Assembly: GCA_043789035.1 (NCBI GenBank)
Contig: JAYWIG010000202.1
Span: forward strand, 1-10,840
Length of the DNA stretch: 10,840 bases
Direction: 5' to 3'
DNA from: JAYWIG01 sp043789035
GTDB taxonomy: Bacteria; Pseudomonadota; Gammaproteobacteria; Burkholderiales; Burkholderiaceae_E
Position 1 is the first letter of the stretch, and every line of letters begins with the position of its first letter. Position numbers and translations under genes: made by a program. A model generated the notes under the pieces. The model searched no databases and was not told where the DNA came from. It was given only the letters and a program-made list of their open reading frames with translations. This document shows positions 1 through 6,666 of the stretch, one piece after another.

Positions 1-1
1 T

Positions 2-1021
2 GAATTGCAAACCATCTTTCATCGTGGCTGGGTGATGGTCGGCCGCGCTGATCGTTTAGCGACGCCGGGTAGTTACTTTACCGCTGAGTTCGGTGACACC
101 CGCCTTATACTCACACGAACTGAGTCCAATCAACTTTTTGCGCACGCTAATACTTGCCGCCATCGGGGTGCGCCTCTGCTGGATGGTGAGGGCCAGTGTA
201 AAACCATTTCCTGCCCCTACCACGCCTGGACCTACGGTTTGGATGGTACGCTTTTGGGTGCTCCGGGCATGAAGGAATCACAGAATTTCAACACCGCAGA
301 TTATCCGCTGCACTCCGTACGGGTTGATACCTGGGGTGGTTTTATCTTCGTTTGTCTTGAAGAGTCGACACCGGCCTTGACTGATTGGTTAGGCGACCTA
401 CCTGCTAGGCTAGCGATGTATGGTTTCGATCAAATGCGAACAGCGCGAAGAGTGAGTTATGACGTGGCGTGCAATTGGAAGGTATGGGTCGAAAATTTCA
501 TGGAGGGTTACCATATACCCACCGTACATCGCTCAACACTATCTCGACAAAAAGCGATCAACATTCCTGAAGATCCGGGCAGAGGTGAATACACTGCGAT
601 TTACGAACGACACGAAGGTACCCGCGCATTGTTGTTTGGGGATGTTGGCTTTCCACCGATAGAAACTCTGACAGGCGACTCTAGCGAGGGCAGCCGATTC
701 ATTCTCGTCTATCCTGCCACTATGCTCGCAATTGCTAATGACACAATGTGGTCCTTCGAAGCTCACCCGATAAGCCCAGTAAGTACTCGAATCGTTCTGT
801 CTTCTTGCTTTCCTGCGCAACGCTTTGAGCGCGCCGATTTCGCCGAGGTTGCTGCTAACTACTTTAAACGGCAGGACATCGTTATACGCGAGGACAACGA
901 TATTTCCGAACTGCAGCAGCGCGGGCTGGTATCACAGTTCGCAACACCCGGTCGTTTTTCGATAAAAGAAAAAATCGTGCATGCATTGGATAACTGGGTT
1001 CTCGATCGCGTACTCGCATGA
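2..1021 (+). CDS. Rieske [2Fe-2S] aromatic-ring-hydroxylating-type oxygenase, alpha subunit (5' partial)
   Basis: Cytoplasmic oxygenase component that activates O2 to hydroxylate or N-dealkylate a small substrate; it needs a separate reductase, and none is in this window. Numbering residues from the TTG codon at position 5, the Rieske cluster ligands are C51, H53, C70 and H73 (CRH...CPYH). The catalytic domain has the mononuclear iron motif ENFMEGYHIPTVH with H170 and H175, the likely third ligand D297, and a QQRGL tail motif. The carboxylate that bridges to the Rieske centre of the neighbouring subunit appears to be Glu (E167), as in the CntA/GbcA group, rather than the Asp of naphthalene dioxygenase. 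The frame is open to the left edge and the first visible residues (FHRGW) already belong to the conserved N-terminal region, so the true start lies upstream and TTG at 5 is not trusted. It is the first visible gene of a coupled operon and overlaps the next gene by ATGA. Substrate unknown. Confidence 0.9.
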   Translation, partial: ELQTIFHRGWVMVGRADRLATPGSYFTAEFGDTRLILTRTESNQLFAHANTCRHRGAPLLDGEGQCKTISCPYHAWTYGLDGTLLGAPGMKESQNFNTADYPLHSVRVDTWGGFIFVCLEESTPALTDWLGDLPARLAMYGFDQMRTARRVSYDVACNWKVWVENFMEGYHIPTVHRSTLSRQKAINIPEDPGRGEYTAIYERHEGTRALLFGDVGFPPIETLTGDSSEGSRFILVYPATMLAIANDTMWSFEAHPISPVSTRIVLSSCFPAQRFERADFAEVAANYFKRQDIVIREDNDISELQQRGLVSQFATPGRFSIKEKIVHALDNWVLDRVLA

Positions 1022-1722
1022 AAACATACGACACTTTAGCCTTGCCAGATGCTAAACCTGTTGCCATCGATTGGCGGGCAGACGAAACGGCTTTGGTTGT
1101 GGTTGATATGCAAAACGGGTTCCTTAAGCCTGATGGCTATTTCGATCAAGTAGGCTACGATTTAAGCCATGCCCAACACACGATCGCACAAGTAGTAAAA
1201 ACGGTTGAGGCAGCGCGCCGGGCCAAACTATTTATTACCTATATTCAAAGTGGCTTCGATGCTAAACATTTGGTCGTAGGCGGAGAGATGGCGCCGGTAT
1301 GGCATAAATCAGAAGCGCAGGTGCTTATGAGAGAACGCCCTGAACTCGCTTATCGTCTAATCACTGACGGCACTTGGGATTACGAGCTAGTGAGCGAACT
1401 TACTCCCGCTGCTGATGAATTAGTCGTACGCAAATCGCGTTACAGTGCGTTCGCTGGCACGCCTCTAGATCAGGTATTGCGGGCGCGTCGAATTCGTAAC
1501 TTGGTGTTCGTTGGCGTTGCTGCCAATGTTTGTGTTGAAAGCACACTTCGCGAGGCGTATCACAGAGAATACTTTTGCCTTCTTCTGCAAGACGCTACTC
1601 ATCATGCAGGGCCTCAGTTCTTGCGCGATGCAACGCTTTGGAACGTTGAACGATTCTTTGGCTGGGTAGCTTCGCTAGCGAACTTCGAAGAGGCGGTTCT
1701 CAGTGGCGCTAAAAAGGAGTGA
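1018..1722 (+). CDS. RutB-like ureidoacrylate/carbamoyl amidohydrolase (isochorismatase-fold cysteine hydrolase)
   Basis: A 234-residue cysteine hydrolase of the isochorismatase superfamily. RutB of the pyrimidine Rut pathway cleaves ureidoacrylate peracid to release a carbamate and an aminoacrylate. The match to RutB runs nearly end to end: VVVDMQN near residues 27-33, a YS.F.GTPLD block, NVCVESTLR, and the tail block DATHHAGP...FFGW. The catalytic triad is visible as D30, K139 and C172, each offset by +6 from the E. coli RutB positions I recall (D24, K133, C166). The ATG at 1018 overlaps the oxygenase stop as ATGA, implying translational coupling. No rutA, rutC, rutD or rutF lies in the window, so this is not a standard rut operon. 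Here it probably acts on a ureido or carbamoyl intermediate made by its neighbours. Fold and chemistry are secure; the exact substrate is inferred. Confidence 0.88.
   Translation: MKTYDTLALPDAKPVAIDWRADETALVVVDMQNGFLKPDGYFDQVGYDLSHAQHTIAQVVKTVEAARRAKLFITYIQSGFDAKHLVVGGEMAPVWHKSEAQVLMRERPELAYRLITDGTWDYELVSELTPAADELVVRKSRYSAFAGTPLDQVLRARRIRNLVFVGVAANVCVESTLREAYHREYFCLLLQDATHHAGPQFLRDATLWNVERFFGWVASLANFEEAVLSGAKKE
1714..1719 (+). promoter_or_regulatory. Shine-Dalgarno AAGGAG running into a GTG start codon
   Basis: AAGGAG abuts and shares its last G with the GTG at 1719-1721, leaving no usual 5-9 base spacer. The GTG in turn overlaps the TGA of the upstream amidohydrolase gene. An in-frame stop at 1710-1712 and the conserved HDIGG motif at residues 8-12 leave no better standard start. 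Initiation therefore probably depends on ribosomes that have just terminated on the upstream gene. Confidence 0.5.
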
Positions 1723-2720
1723 GCTCTACTTCCCGTTATCACGATATTGGCGGGCTTGAGTTGGGGCCTGATTTTGTTTCAATTGATCGGAAAGAACGGT
1801 CACTGTTTCATTGGGAACGTCAGTGCGCCGCGATGCGTGTGCTATTGGGTGCCAAAGGGCTTGTTCCCCTTGATGAGCTGCGCCATACCTTTGAGACCTT
1901 TGGTGAGAAGCTATATAACGAGCTCTCGTTTTTCGAGCGCATGCTGACCAGCATGTTAATCATCCTCGAGACAAAGAAAGTCGTTAGTAGTGTCGAACTC
2001 AACACAACCGTGGCGAGTTTAAAAAATCGCTGGCAAATTGACCCTGGTTGGTTACAGCAAGCGCTAGACCGTAGCAACGACCCCTGTGCTCCGGTAGCTG
2101 GTCAGGTTATCGATCCCTACGGTGGTCTTGGTTATCTTCCGGTGACCGAAGCACCACCCACTCAGGCTGAATGGCGCACCTTAGCGCTGGCTGAAATCTT
2201 AGTCGAAAAAGGCTTGCTTTCGTTTGATGGTATCCGGCTAGCGGTGGAGCGCATTGACGCACCTGAGCCTGCATGGGGCGCGCGCATTGTCGCCCACGCA
2301 TGGGTTGACGACGAGTTCCGTCAGGCGATTTTGGAAGACGGCCGCAAGGCATGTGATGCGTTCGGTATTTCATTTCTGGATGGTCGGCTGGCCATCGTAG
2401 AAAGCACTGAAGATGTTCACTGTCTTATTGTTTGCACCTTATGTTCCTGTTACCCGCGTAACTTGCTAGGACAGCCTCCTGCCTGGTATGTCGGCAAGGC
2501 CTATCGTTCTAGAGCGATTCGCGAACCGCGTGCTGTGCTGTTGGAGTTTGGCGTACAAATTCCTCTATCAACTCGGGTAGACGTTTTTGATAGTACAGCC
2601 GACCTTAGATACATGGTGCTGCCACGACGCCCAGAGGGCACGCAAGGCTGGGACGAAACTGCGCTTGCAGCAACAGTGACTCGTGACTGCCTAATTGGCG
2701 TAGCTGTGCCTCAGCGATGA
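1719..2720 (+). CDS. Fused nitrile hydratase/thiocyanate hydrolase-type protein: beta N-terminal domain + alpha subunit (Co-type)
   Basis: A 333-residue fusion of two normally separate pieces. Residues about 7-95 match the N-terminal helical domain of nitrile hydratase (NHase) beta: HDIGG at 8-12, FHWERQ near 30-35, and YNELSFFER at 66-74, whose Arg is the likely beta Arg that contacts the modified cysteines. After a linker, residues about 148-331 are a complete NHase alpha subunit: WGARIVAHAWVDDEFR, then the metal claw VCTLCSC at 238-244 (C239, C242, C244), and the PPAWY and YRSR.IREPR blocks. It ends in TRDCLIGVA. Thr inside the claw marks the cobalt type. The tail (DCLIGVA, GW) reminds me more of thiocyanate hydrolase than of classical NHase. 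These enzymes hydrate nitriles to amides or hydrolyse thiocyanate. The beta C-terminal barrel is absent here and is encoded at 7427-7711. No cobalt-insertion accessory gene is visible. It overlaps both neighbours (GTGA, ATGA). Confidence 0.88.
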   Translation: MSSTSRYHDIGGLELGPDFVSIDRKERSLFHWERQCAAMRVLLGAKGLVPLDELRHTFETFGEKLYNELSFFERMLTSMLIILETKKVVSSVELNTTVASLKNRWQIDPGWLQQALDRSNDPCAPVAGQVIDPYGGLGYLPVTEAPPTQAEWRTLALAEILVEKGLLSFDGIRLAVERIDAPEPAWGARIVAHAWVDDEFRQAILEDGRKACDAFGISFLDGRLAIVESTEDVHCLIVCTLCSCYPRNLLGQPPAWYVGKAYRSRAIREPRAVLLEFGVQIPLSTRVDVFDSTADLRYMVLPRRPEGTQGWDETALAATVTRDCLIGVAVPQR

Positions 2721-3535
2721 GCGTACCGCTGATTGCATTTTTTGGACTCGGTGCAATCGGTTGGCCAATTGCTCAACGACTCAAAAATCAAGGCTATGAG
2801 GTGATGGGTTTTGATGTCAACGCCACAACCGAGCAACGCTGGCGACTAGCCCACACAGGCAGCGATCAAGATTTAATAACTTATGACGGTAGCCAGCAGA
2901 CTTTGCAACGAGCCACAATTGTGTTCGTTTGTGTTAGCGATGAAACTGCCTCTCGAACGGTTTTTTCTACAGTATTGTCGCTTTGTCAACCAGGCACACT
3001 GGTTATTGAAATCGGCAGCGTATCTCATACATGGGCGTTAGATTGTGTACAGTCGTGCGCTGAAGCCGGGCTACGCTATGCTGATGCACCGCTTTCGGGT
3101 GGCGTCGTCGCAGCTGAAAGTGGCACTTTGGTGGCTATGATAGGCGCAAAAGATCAGGATGTCGCCGAAGCCAGCCTTTTCTTGTCAGCGTTTTCAAAGC
3201 AGGTAGTTCATGTTGGTATGCCAGGCGAAGGGCAATTATGCAAAATGGCTAATCAACTAGCTATCGCAGGCATTGCTGCGGGCTTAGTTCAGGCCCAGAT
3301 GTTTAGTCGCGATGCAGATTTAAATCTCGCTAAAGTATTTAAGGTACTGCAAGCGGGCTCAGCGGCTTCGGTGCAACTTGAACGACTGAGCGCCACACTT
3401 ACTGCGCCAGATAACTATGCTGCCGACACGTTCGCATGGTTGGAAAAAGATTTGCAATTCTGCCAACAAGCAAGCAGTGCGCCGTTGCCGATAAATACGC
3501 TGTGGCAGGAACTATGGCAAAAACATCAATCTTAG
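2717..3535 (+). CDS. NAD(P)-dependent beta-hydroxyacid dehydrogenase (3-hydroxyisobutyrate/tartronate-semialdehyde reductase family)
   Basis: A 272-residue cytoplasmic oxidoreductase that interconverts a beta-hydroxyacid and its semialdehyde. The N-terminal Rossmann fold starts with FGLGAIG (GxGxxG at 10-15). Asp33 near the end of the second strand could favour NAD over NADP, though this is inference. The substrate loop DAPLSGGV..AESGTL at 123-137 and the catalytic Lys176 in GEGQLCKMANQ are present. The usual paired Asn after the catalytic Lys reads Asn-Gln here, and the protein is somewhat shorter than the typical 290-300 residues. The ATG overlaps the previous stop as ATGA. In this operon it probably processes a C3/C4 semialdehyde or hydroxyacid left after ring cleavage, as RutE/YdfG-type enzymes do for malonic semialdehyde by a different fold. 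Substrate unknown. Confidence 0.85.
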   Translation: MSVPLIAFFGLGAIGWPIAQRLKNQGYEVMGFDVNATTEQRWRLAHTGSDQDLITYDGSQQTLQRATIVFVCVSDETASRTVFSTVLSLCQPGTLVIEIGSVSHTWALDCVQSCAEAGLRYADAPLSGGVVAAESGTLVAMIGAKDQDVAEASLFLSAFSKQVVHVGMPGEGQLCKMANQLAIAGIAAGLVQAQMFSRDADLNLAKVFKVLQAGSAASVQLERLSATLTAPDNYAADTFAWLEKDLQFCQQASSAPLPINTLWQELWQKHQS

Positions 3536-3545
3536 AAAGTACCCG

Positions 3546-4598
3546 ATGACCGTACATACTTTGTGTTTTGATATGACAGGCGCGGGAGATGTGTCCATAT
3601 TAGACACATGGCTGAAAAGCCTGCCAACAGCTTCTTTGCGCCGCTTAGTCGTCATGGCAAAAACGGAGGGGCACCATTCTCCAAATGATTTTTCACGTGA
3701 CCTTTTAAAGTTACAGCTCGATCAAGTGTTCGCGAAGCATGGCCTTCAAGATAAGTCTTTGTCACTCCTTGCAATTGGCAGCGAAGGGGTTGGTTCACCA
3801 AAAGGATTTGCTTTTGCCCAGGACAGTACTCCAGAAGTTGCTAGTGGGCCAGCTCGGTTAGTGTTAGGCACTGCCCGAAGTCAACCTATTGCCATCGGTG
3901 ATTTAGGTAGCTTGCGCCTATTGGACCAAGTGACTGCTACGGCTAAAGCGGCAATGCATGATGCCGACCTCCGACCAGAACAAGTTGAACTGCTTTTCAT
4001 TAAATCGCCAATGCTTTCGCCACGCCATCCCGAAGCAACCCCTTTCAATAGTGTTATGCACCGCGGACGTGCTATCTCAGCGTTAGGGGGCGGGGTGGCT
4101 TTAGGAGAGATCGATCGTTCTCGGCTAACAGAGGAAAATATTGCCCGCGACTTGACGCTGTATACACGACACGTACAGGGTATTACCGGAGCTGAAATCA
4201 AAAGTGTCGAAGTGGTAGCAATGGGTAACCGGGAAGGCGCAGCGGGAACTTTACAGATTGCTTCAACCCACACAACTGACTTATTGGATCAGCGTTCTTT
4301 ACGTCGATTGCTAAATAGTATTGGGTTTCGATTCGACAGCGACGGTGAACTACTCGACGGTGATCGAATTCAAGCGTTGATTGCCAAAACAATGGTTCCA
4401 GAAAATGGCTTGGTGCGCGGCTCTCGAACGACGGTGTACACCAGCGGTTGGGCACCAGAATCCCACATCCGAGCAGCTGCCTCTGGCGTCATCGGCTCTT
4501 TATTAGGGCATTTGCGTTTTTTTGTGTCGGCCGATTCGGTGCATCAAGCACCGAGTGGGGGCGGGATGACAGCGATCGTGTACGAAGCGCAAGATTAG
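3546..4598 (+). CDS. Ring-opening amidohydrolase, cyanuric acid hydrolase/barbiturase family (divergent active site)
   Basis: A 350-residue member of the AtzD/TrzD/barbiturase family, whose known members hydrolyse an amide bond in cyanuric acid or barbiturate and open the ring. Length and the three internally repeated units fit. Family landmarks aligned from memory of AtzD: KTEG (K39), ND[FY]SR (R51), GSEGVGSP at 78-84, IKSPMLSP (K153), GRAISALG (R175), AKTMVPENG (K281), LVRGSR, and S328 before HQAPSGGG at 333-340. The three Lys and the Arg framework are kept. Of the three active-site Ser, the first aligns with A76 and the second, in the usual GNS/GMS motif, reads GNR (R229); only S328 remains. 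A related but different substrate, or loss of hydrolysis, is therefore possible. It sits 10 bases after the dehydrogenase gene and ends the operon. Confidence 0.83.
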   Translation: MTVHTLCFDMTGAGDVSILDTWLKSLPTASLRRLVVMAKTEGHHSPNDFSRDLLKLQLDQVFAKHGLQDKSLSLLAIGSEGVGSPKGFAFAQDSTPEVASGPARLVLGTARSQPIAIGDLGSLRLLDQVTATAKAAMHDADLRPEQVELLFIKSPMLSPRHPEATPFNSVMHRGRAISALGGGVALGEIDRSRLTEENIARDLTLYTRHVQGITGAEIKSVEVVAMGNREGAAGTLQIASTHTTDLLDQRSLRRLLNSIGFRFDSDGELLDGDRIQALIAKTMVPENGLVRGSRTTVYTSGWAPESHIRAAASGVIGSLLGHLRFFVSADSVHQAPSGGGMTAIVYEAQD

Positions 4599-4599
4599 T

Positions 4600-4642
4600 A
4601 ATGCATCATCCCTACGACTGGCTCAGGTAGGAACAATGCATT
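4600..4642. repeat. Imperfect inverted repeat between convergent genes, possible bidirectional terminator
   Basis: The arms AATGCAT (4600-4606) and ATGCATT (4636-4642) enclose a second pair, CCTAC (4611-4615) and GTAGG (4627-4631), separated by 4-base mismatched flanks and an 11-base loop. It begins just after the amidohydrolase stop and lies between two converging genes, where a terminator is expected. There is no T-run directly after either side, so Rho-independent function is uncertain. Confidence 0.3.
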
Positions 4643-4671
4643 CAACCAGGCTCGCTATCAAGAATTCTTAT

Positions 4672-5709
4672 TTAGAACTTCTTATTTGCAAGCGCTGCAG
4701 GCACAGTTCGATCTGCCTTTGGTGGTAGAAAGCTGTCGGTGTAAATATCATCTATCTTTGGTGCCGCAGCGAATTTAAACGATTCACCTATTTGCACAAT
4801 TGACCGAGACATTCTGGCCATATCAACATGGCCTACGCCCTGACTCTTTACTTCTTGAGTGAAAAAATTGTCATTAAAGAACATTGCAAAACGTAATTTT
4901 TCAGCCGCTTCAGTAGTCACCGGGTTACGTTTTAATACGGATGCAACCGCATCATTCGGATTTGCCGCAGCATCCATAAAACCCTTTATGCTGGCTCTTA
5001 CAAATTTTCTTACTACCTCTGGATTGTCACGCACAAATTGAGGGTTTACCAGTAGTGCGTTGCCATACAAATCGAGTCCGAAGTCGCGCATATACATGAT
5101 GGATATATCTTCGGCTTTGAAGCCGTTACTCTGCAACGCAACCCAGGCGCTGTACCCAAAACCAACAATAGCATCAACTTTGCCTTGCATCAGCATGGGC
5201 TCCCTTACCGGGAACCCTACGTTTTCGATTTTCACCTTGCTGGCATCAATCCCCGCAACTTTGATAAATGACGGCCAGTTCGCATAGGCACCGTCAGCGG
5301 CCGGTGCGCCAACTAACTTGCCCTCCAAGTCTTTGGGTTTCACTATGCCATTTTTCTTCAGCGACGTAACTGCGAAAGCGGGCGCATTCATCAACATAAA
5401 GACTGCCTTGATCTGCGGGTTGGCAGGATTATCTCTAAAGCGTACTAAAGAGTTAAAGTCCGCCATCGCAAGGTTGTATGACCCACTTGCGACCCGATTA
5501 ATCCCATCAACAGAACCATTGCCTGGATCTATCGTTACATCAAGGCCCTCCGCCTTGTAAAAGCCTTTGTCAAGTGCTACAAGAAAGCCACTATTTGGCG
5601 TTTCAAAGCGCCAGTCGAGAGAGAATTTAACCGCAGTTTGCGCCCAAGTATTCACGCTCAACACTAAACCAATACTCGCTAATAGGAAACGTACAGTAAC
5701 AACTTTCAT
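4672..5709 (-). CDS. ABC transporter substrate-binding protein (NMT1/THI5-like, SsuA/TauA type)
   Basis: A 345-residue periplasmic binding protein that delivers the substrate to the importer encoded at 5878-7427. The N-terminus is a typical signal peptide: positive MKVVTVR, a hydrophobic core, and likely cleavage after NTWA before QTAVKF. The mature part shows NMT1/THI5-like hallmarks: SLDWRFETPNSGFLVALDKGFYKAEGL near 30-56, ASGSYNLAMADFNSL, GKLVGAPAADGAY, QGKVDAIVGF, and F.RDNPEVVRKFVRA. Relatives bind thiamine-pyrimidine precursors, sulfonates, nitriles and other small heterocycles, so the ligand is undetermined. The start is supported by GAGGA (minus strand, 5715-5719), 5 bases before the ATG. 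It is transcribed away from its ATPase and permease, from its own sigma-54 promoter candidate at 5752-5767. No in-frame damage is seen. Confidence 0.92.
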   Translation of the reverse strand: MKVVTVRFLLASIGLVLSVNTWAQTAVKFSLDWRFETPNSGFLVALDKGFYKAEGLDVTIDPGNGSVDGINRVASGSYNLAMADFNSLVRFRDNPANPQIKAVFMLMNAPAFAVTSLKKNGIVKPKDLEGKLVGAPAADGAYANWPSFIKVAGIDASKVKIENVGFPVREPMLMQGKVDAIVGFGYSAWVALQSNGFKAEDISIMYMRDFGLDLYGNALLVNPQFVRDNPEVVRKFVRASIKGFMDAAANPNDAVASVLKRNPVTTEAAEKLRFAMFFNDNFFTQEVKSQGVGHVDMARMSRSIVQIGESFKFAAAPKIDDIYTDSFLPPKADRTVPAALANKKF

Positions 5710-5751
5710 AGGGTTCCTCAGAGGTAAATGAAAAATACACCCCTAAGGCTT

Positions 5752-5767
5752 AGCAAGTTGCATGCCA
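5752..5767 (-). promoter_or_regulatory. Sigma-54 (RpoN) promoter candidate for the substrate-binding protein gene
   Basis: Read on the minus strand this is TGGCATGCAACTTGCT. It fits the -24/-12 consensus TGGCACRNNNNTTGCW at all fixed positions except C to T at the sixth base, a common variation. The GG and GC elements have the required spacing. Transcription would start near 5741, giving a leader of about 30 bases before the ATG at 5709. The position and the mirrored plus-strand site at 5801-5816 support it. Confidence 0.6.
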
Positions 5768-5800
5768 AAGCTTCGCAAATGAAAACTTGCCTAAACTCTT

Positions 5801-5816
5801 TGGCACGACTATTGCT
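5801..5816 (+). promoter_or_regulatory. Sigma-54 (RpoN) promoter for the transporter/hydrolase operon
   Basis: TGGCACGACTATTGCT matches the sigma-54 consensus TGGCACRNNNNTTGCW at every fixed position. GG at 5802-5803 (-24) and GC at 5814-5815 (-12) predict a start near 5827, about 50 bases before the ATG at 5878. Sigma-54 promoters need an enhancer-binding activator such as NtrC. I did not find a clear GCAC-N7-GTGC NtrC dyad nearby, so the activator is unknown. Nitrogen control fits the encoded functions. Confidence 0.75.
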
Positions 5817-5877
5817 ATACCGTAATTGAAGTTATCGAACAGCACTCAAATAAATTTGAAAGTCAAACTTGTCGAGC

Positions 5878-6666
5878 ATGGAGCCAAACTTAGTTCAACT
5901 GGAAGGCGTAAGTCTGAAATATGGCGTGGGCGCCAAGGCAACCCTTGCAATAGACAGCATAGATTTAAAGATCCGTCGAGGTGAGTTTGTAGCCGTTGTC
6001 GGGCCTTCTGGCTGTGGCAAGAGTACATTGATGAAGATTATTTCTGGCTTAGTCAAAGTGAGTGAGGGCGTTGCCTTGGTTGAAGGGCGAGAAATCGCAG
6101 GTCCGTTGCGCTCCGTCGGTATGGCTTTTCAGGCGTCTAATCTGTTGCCATGGCGCAGCACAATCGACAATGTCATGCTGCCTTTAGAAGTGGTTGAGCC
6201 ACATAAGCATAAGGTGCGCAAAGAGCGCGATGCCTACGTAGAGAAAATCGAAGCGTTACTGCAGCGGGTGGGCTTGAAGGGGTTTGGCAATAAGTTTCCG
6301 TGGGAGTTATCTGGCGGAATGCAGCAACGAACATCAATTTGTAGAGCTCTGATTCATGAGCCAGATATTTTGTTACTTGATGAGCCGTTTGGAGCGCTTG
6401 ATGCGTTCACCCGAGAAGACTTGTGGTGTACCTTGCGCGACCTGCATGCGGAAAGGGGCGTTACCGTTTTATTGGTAACCCACGATCTTAGGGAAGCGAC
6501 GTTTTTAGCAGATACCGTGTATGTGTTTTCGCCGCGGCCCGGGCGCATAGTCTTAAAGCATGAGGTTGACTTACCACGCCCTCGCGACCTCAGCCTTACC
6601 TACTCGAAAGAGTTTACTGACACTGTGCAGTTGTTACGTAGCCATATTCGCCACCAATCTGAATGA
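5878..6666 (+). CDS. ABC transporter ATP-binding protein (SsuB/TauB/ThiZ type)
   Basis: A cytoplasmic ATPase that drives import with the permease directly downstream and the binding protein at 4672-5709. From ATG 5878 (262 residues): Walker A GPSGCGKST at 42-50, Q-loop AFQASNLLPW with Q85, ABC signature LSGGMQQR at 144-151, Walker B ILLLDEP with D168/E169, D-loop GALDA, and H-loop VTHD with H202. All catalytic elements are intact. The LPWRST block after the Q-loop is typical of the nitrate/sulfonate/taurine/pyrimidine-precursor importer group. An in-frame TTG at 5869 could add three residues and has a GAAAG closer to ideal spacing; neither start has a strong Shine-Dalgarno, and I prefer the ATG. 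Its stop overlaps the permease start (ATGA). It is the first gene behind the sigma-54 promoter at 5801-5816. Confidence 0.93.
   Translation: MEPNLVQLEGVSLKYGVGAKATLAIDSIDLKIRRGEFVAVVGPSGCGKSTLMKIISGLVKVSEGVALVEGREIAGPLRSVGMAFQASNLLPWRSTIDNVMLPLEVVEPHKHKVRKERDAYVEKIEALLQRVGLKGFGNKFPWELSGGMQQRTSICRALIHEPDILLLDEPFGALDAFTREDLWCTLRDLHAERGVTVLLVTHDLREATFLADTVYVFSPRPGRIVLKHEVDLPRPRDLSLTYSKEFTDTVQLLRSHIRHQSE

Noticed and set aside
3881..4273. A minus-strand open frame of 130 codons.
   Set aside because: It is antisense to the ring-opening amidohydrolase, whose conserved motifs cover the same bases.
4660..4669. A 10-base palindrome AAGAATTCTT just beyond the binding-protein stop.
   Set aside because: A palindrome with no loop and no further structure; likely chance.
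5753..5790. Inverted repeat GCAAGTT (5753-5759) / AACTTGC (5784-5790), considered as an activator site.
   Set aside because: The left arm is part of the minus-strand sigma-54 -12 element, the 24-base spacer is long, and it does not fit an NtrC dyad; it may be coincidental.
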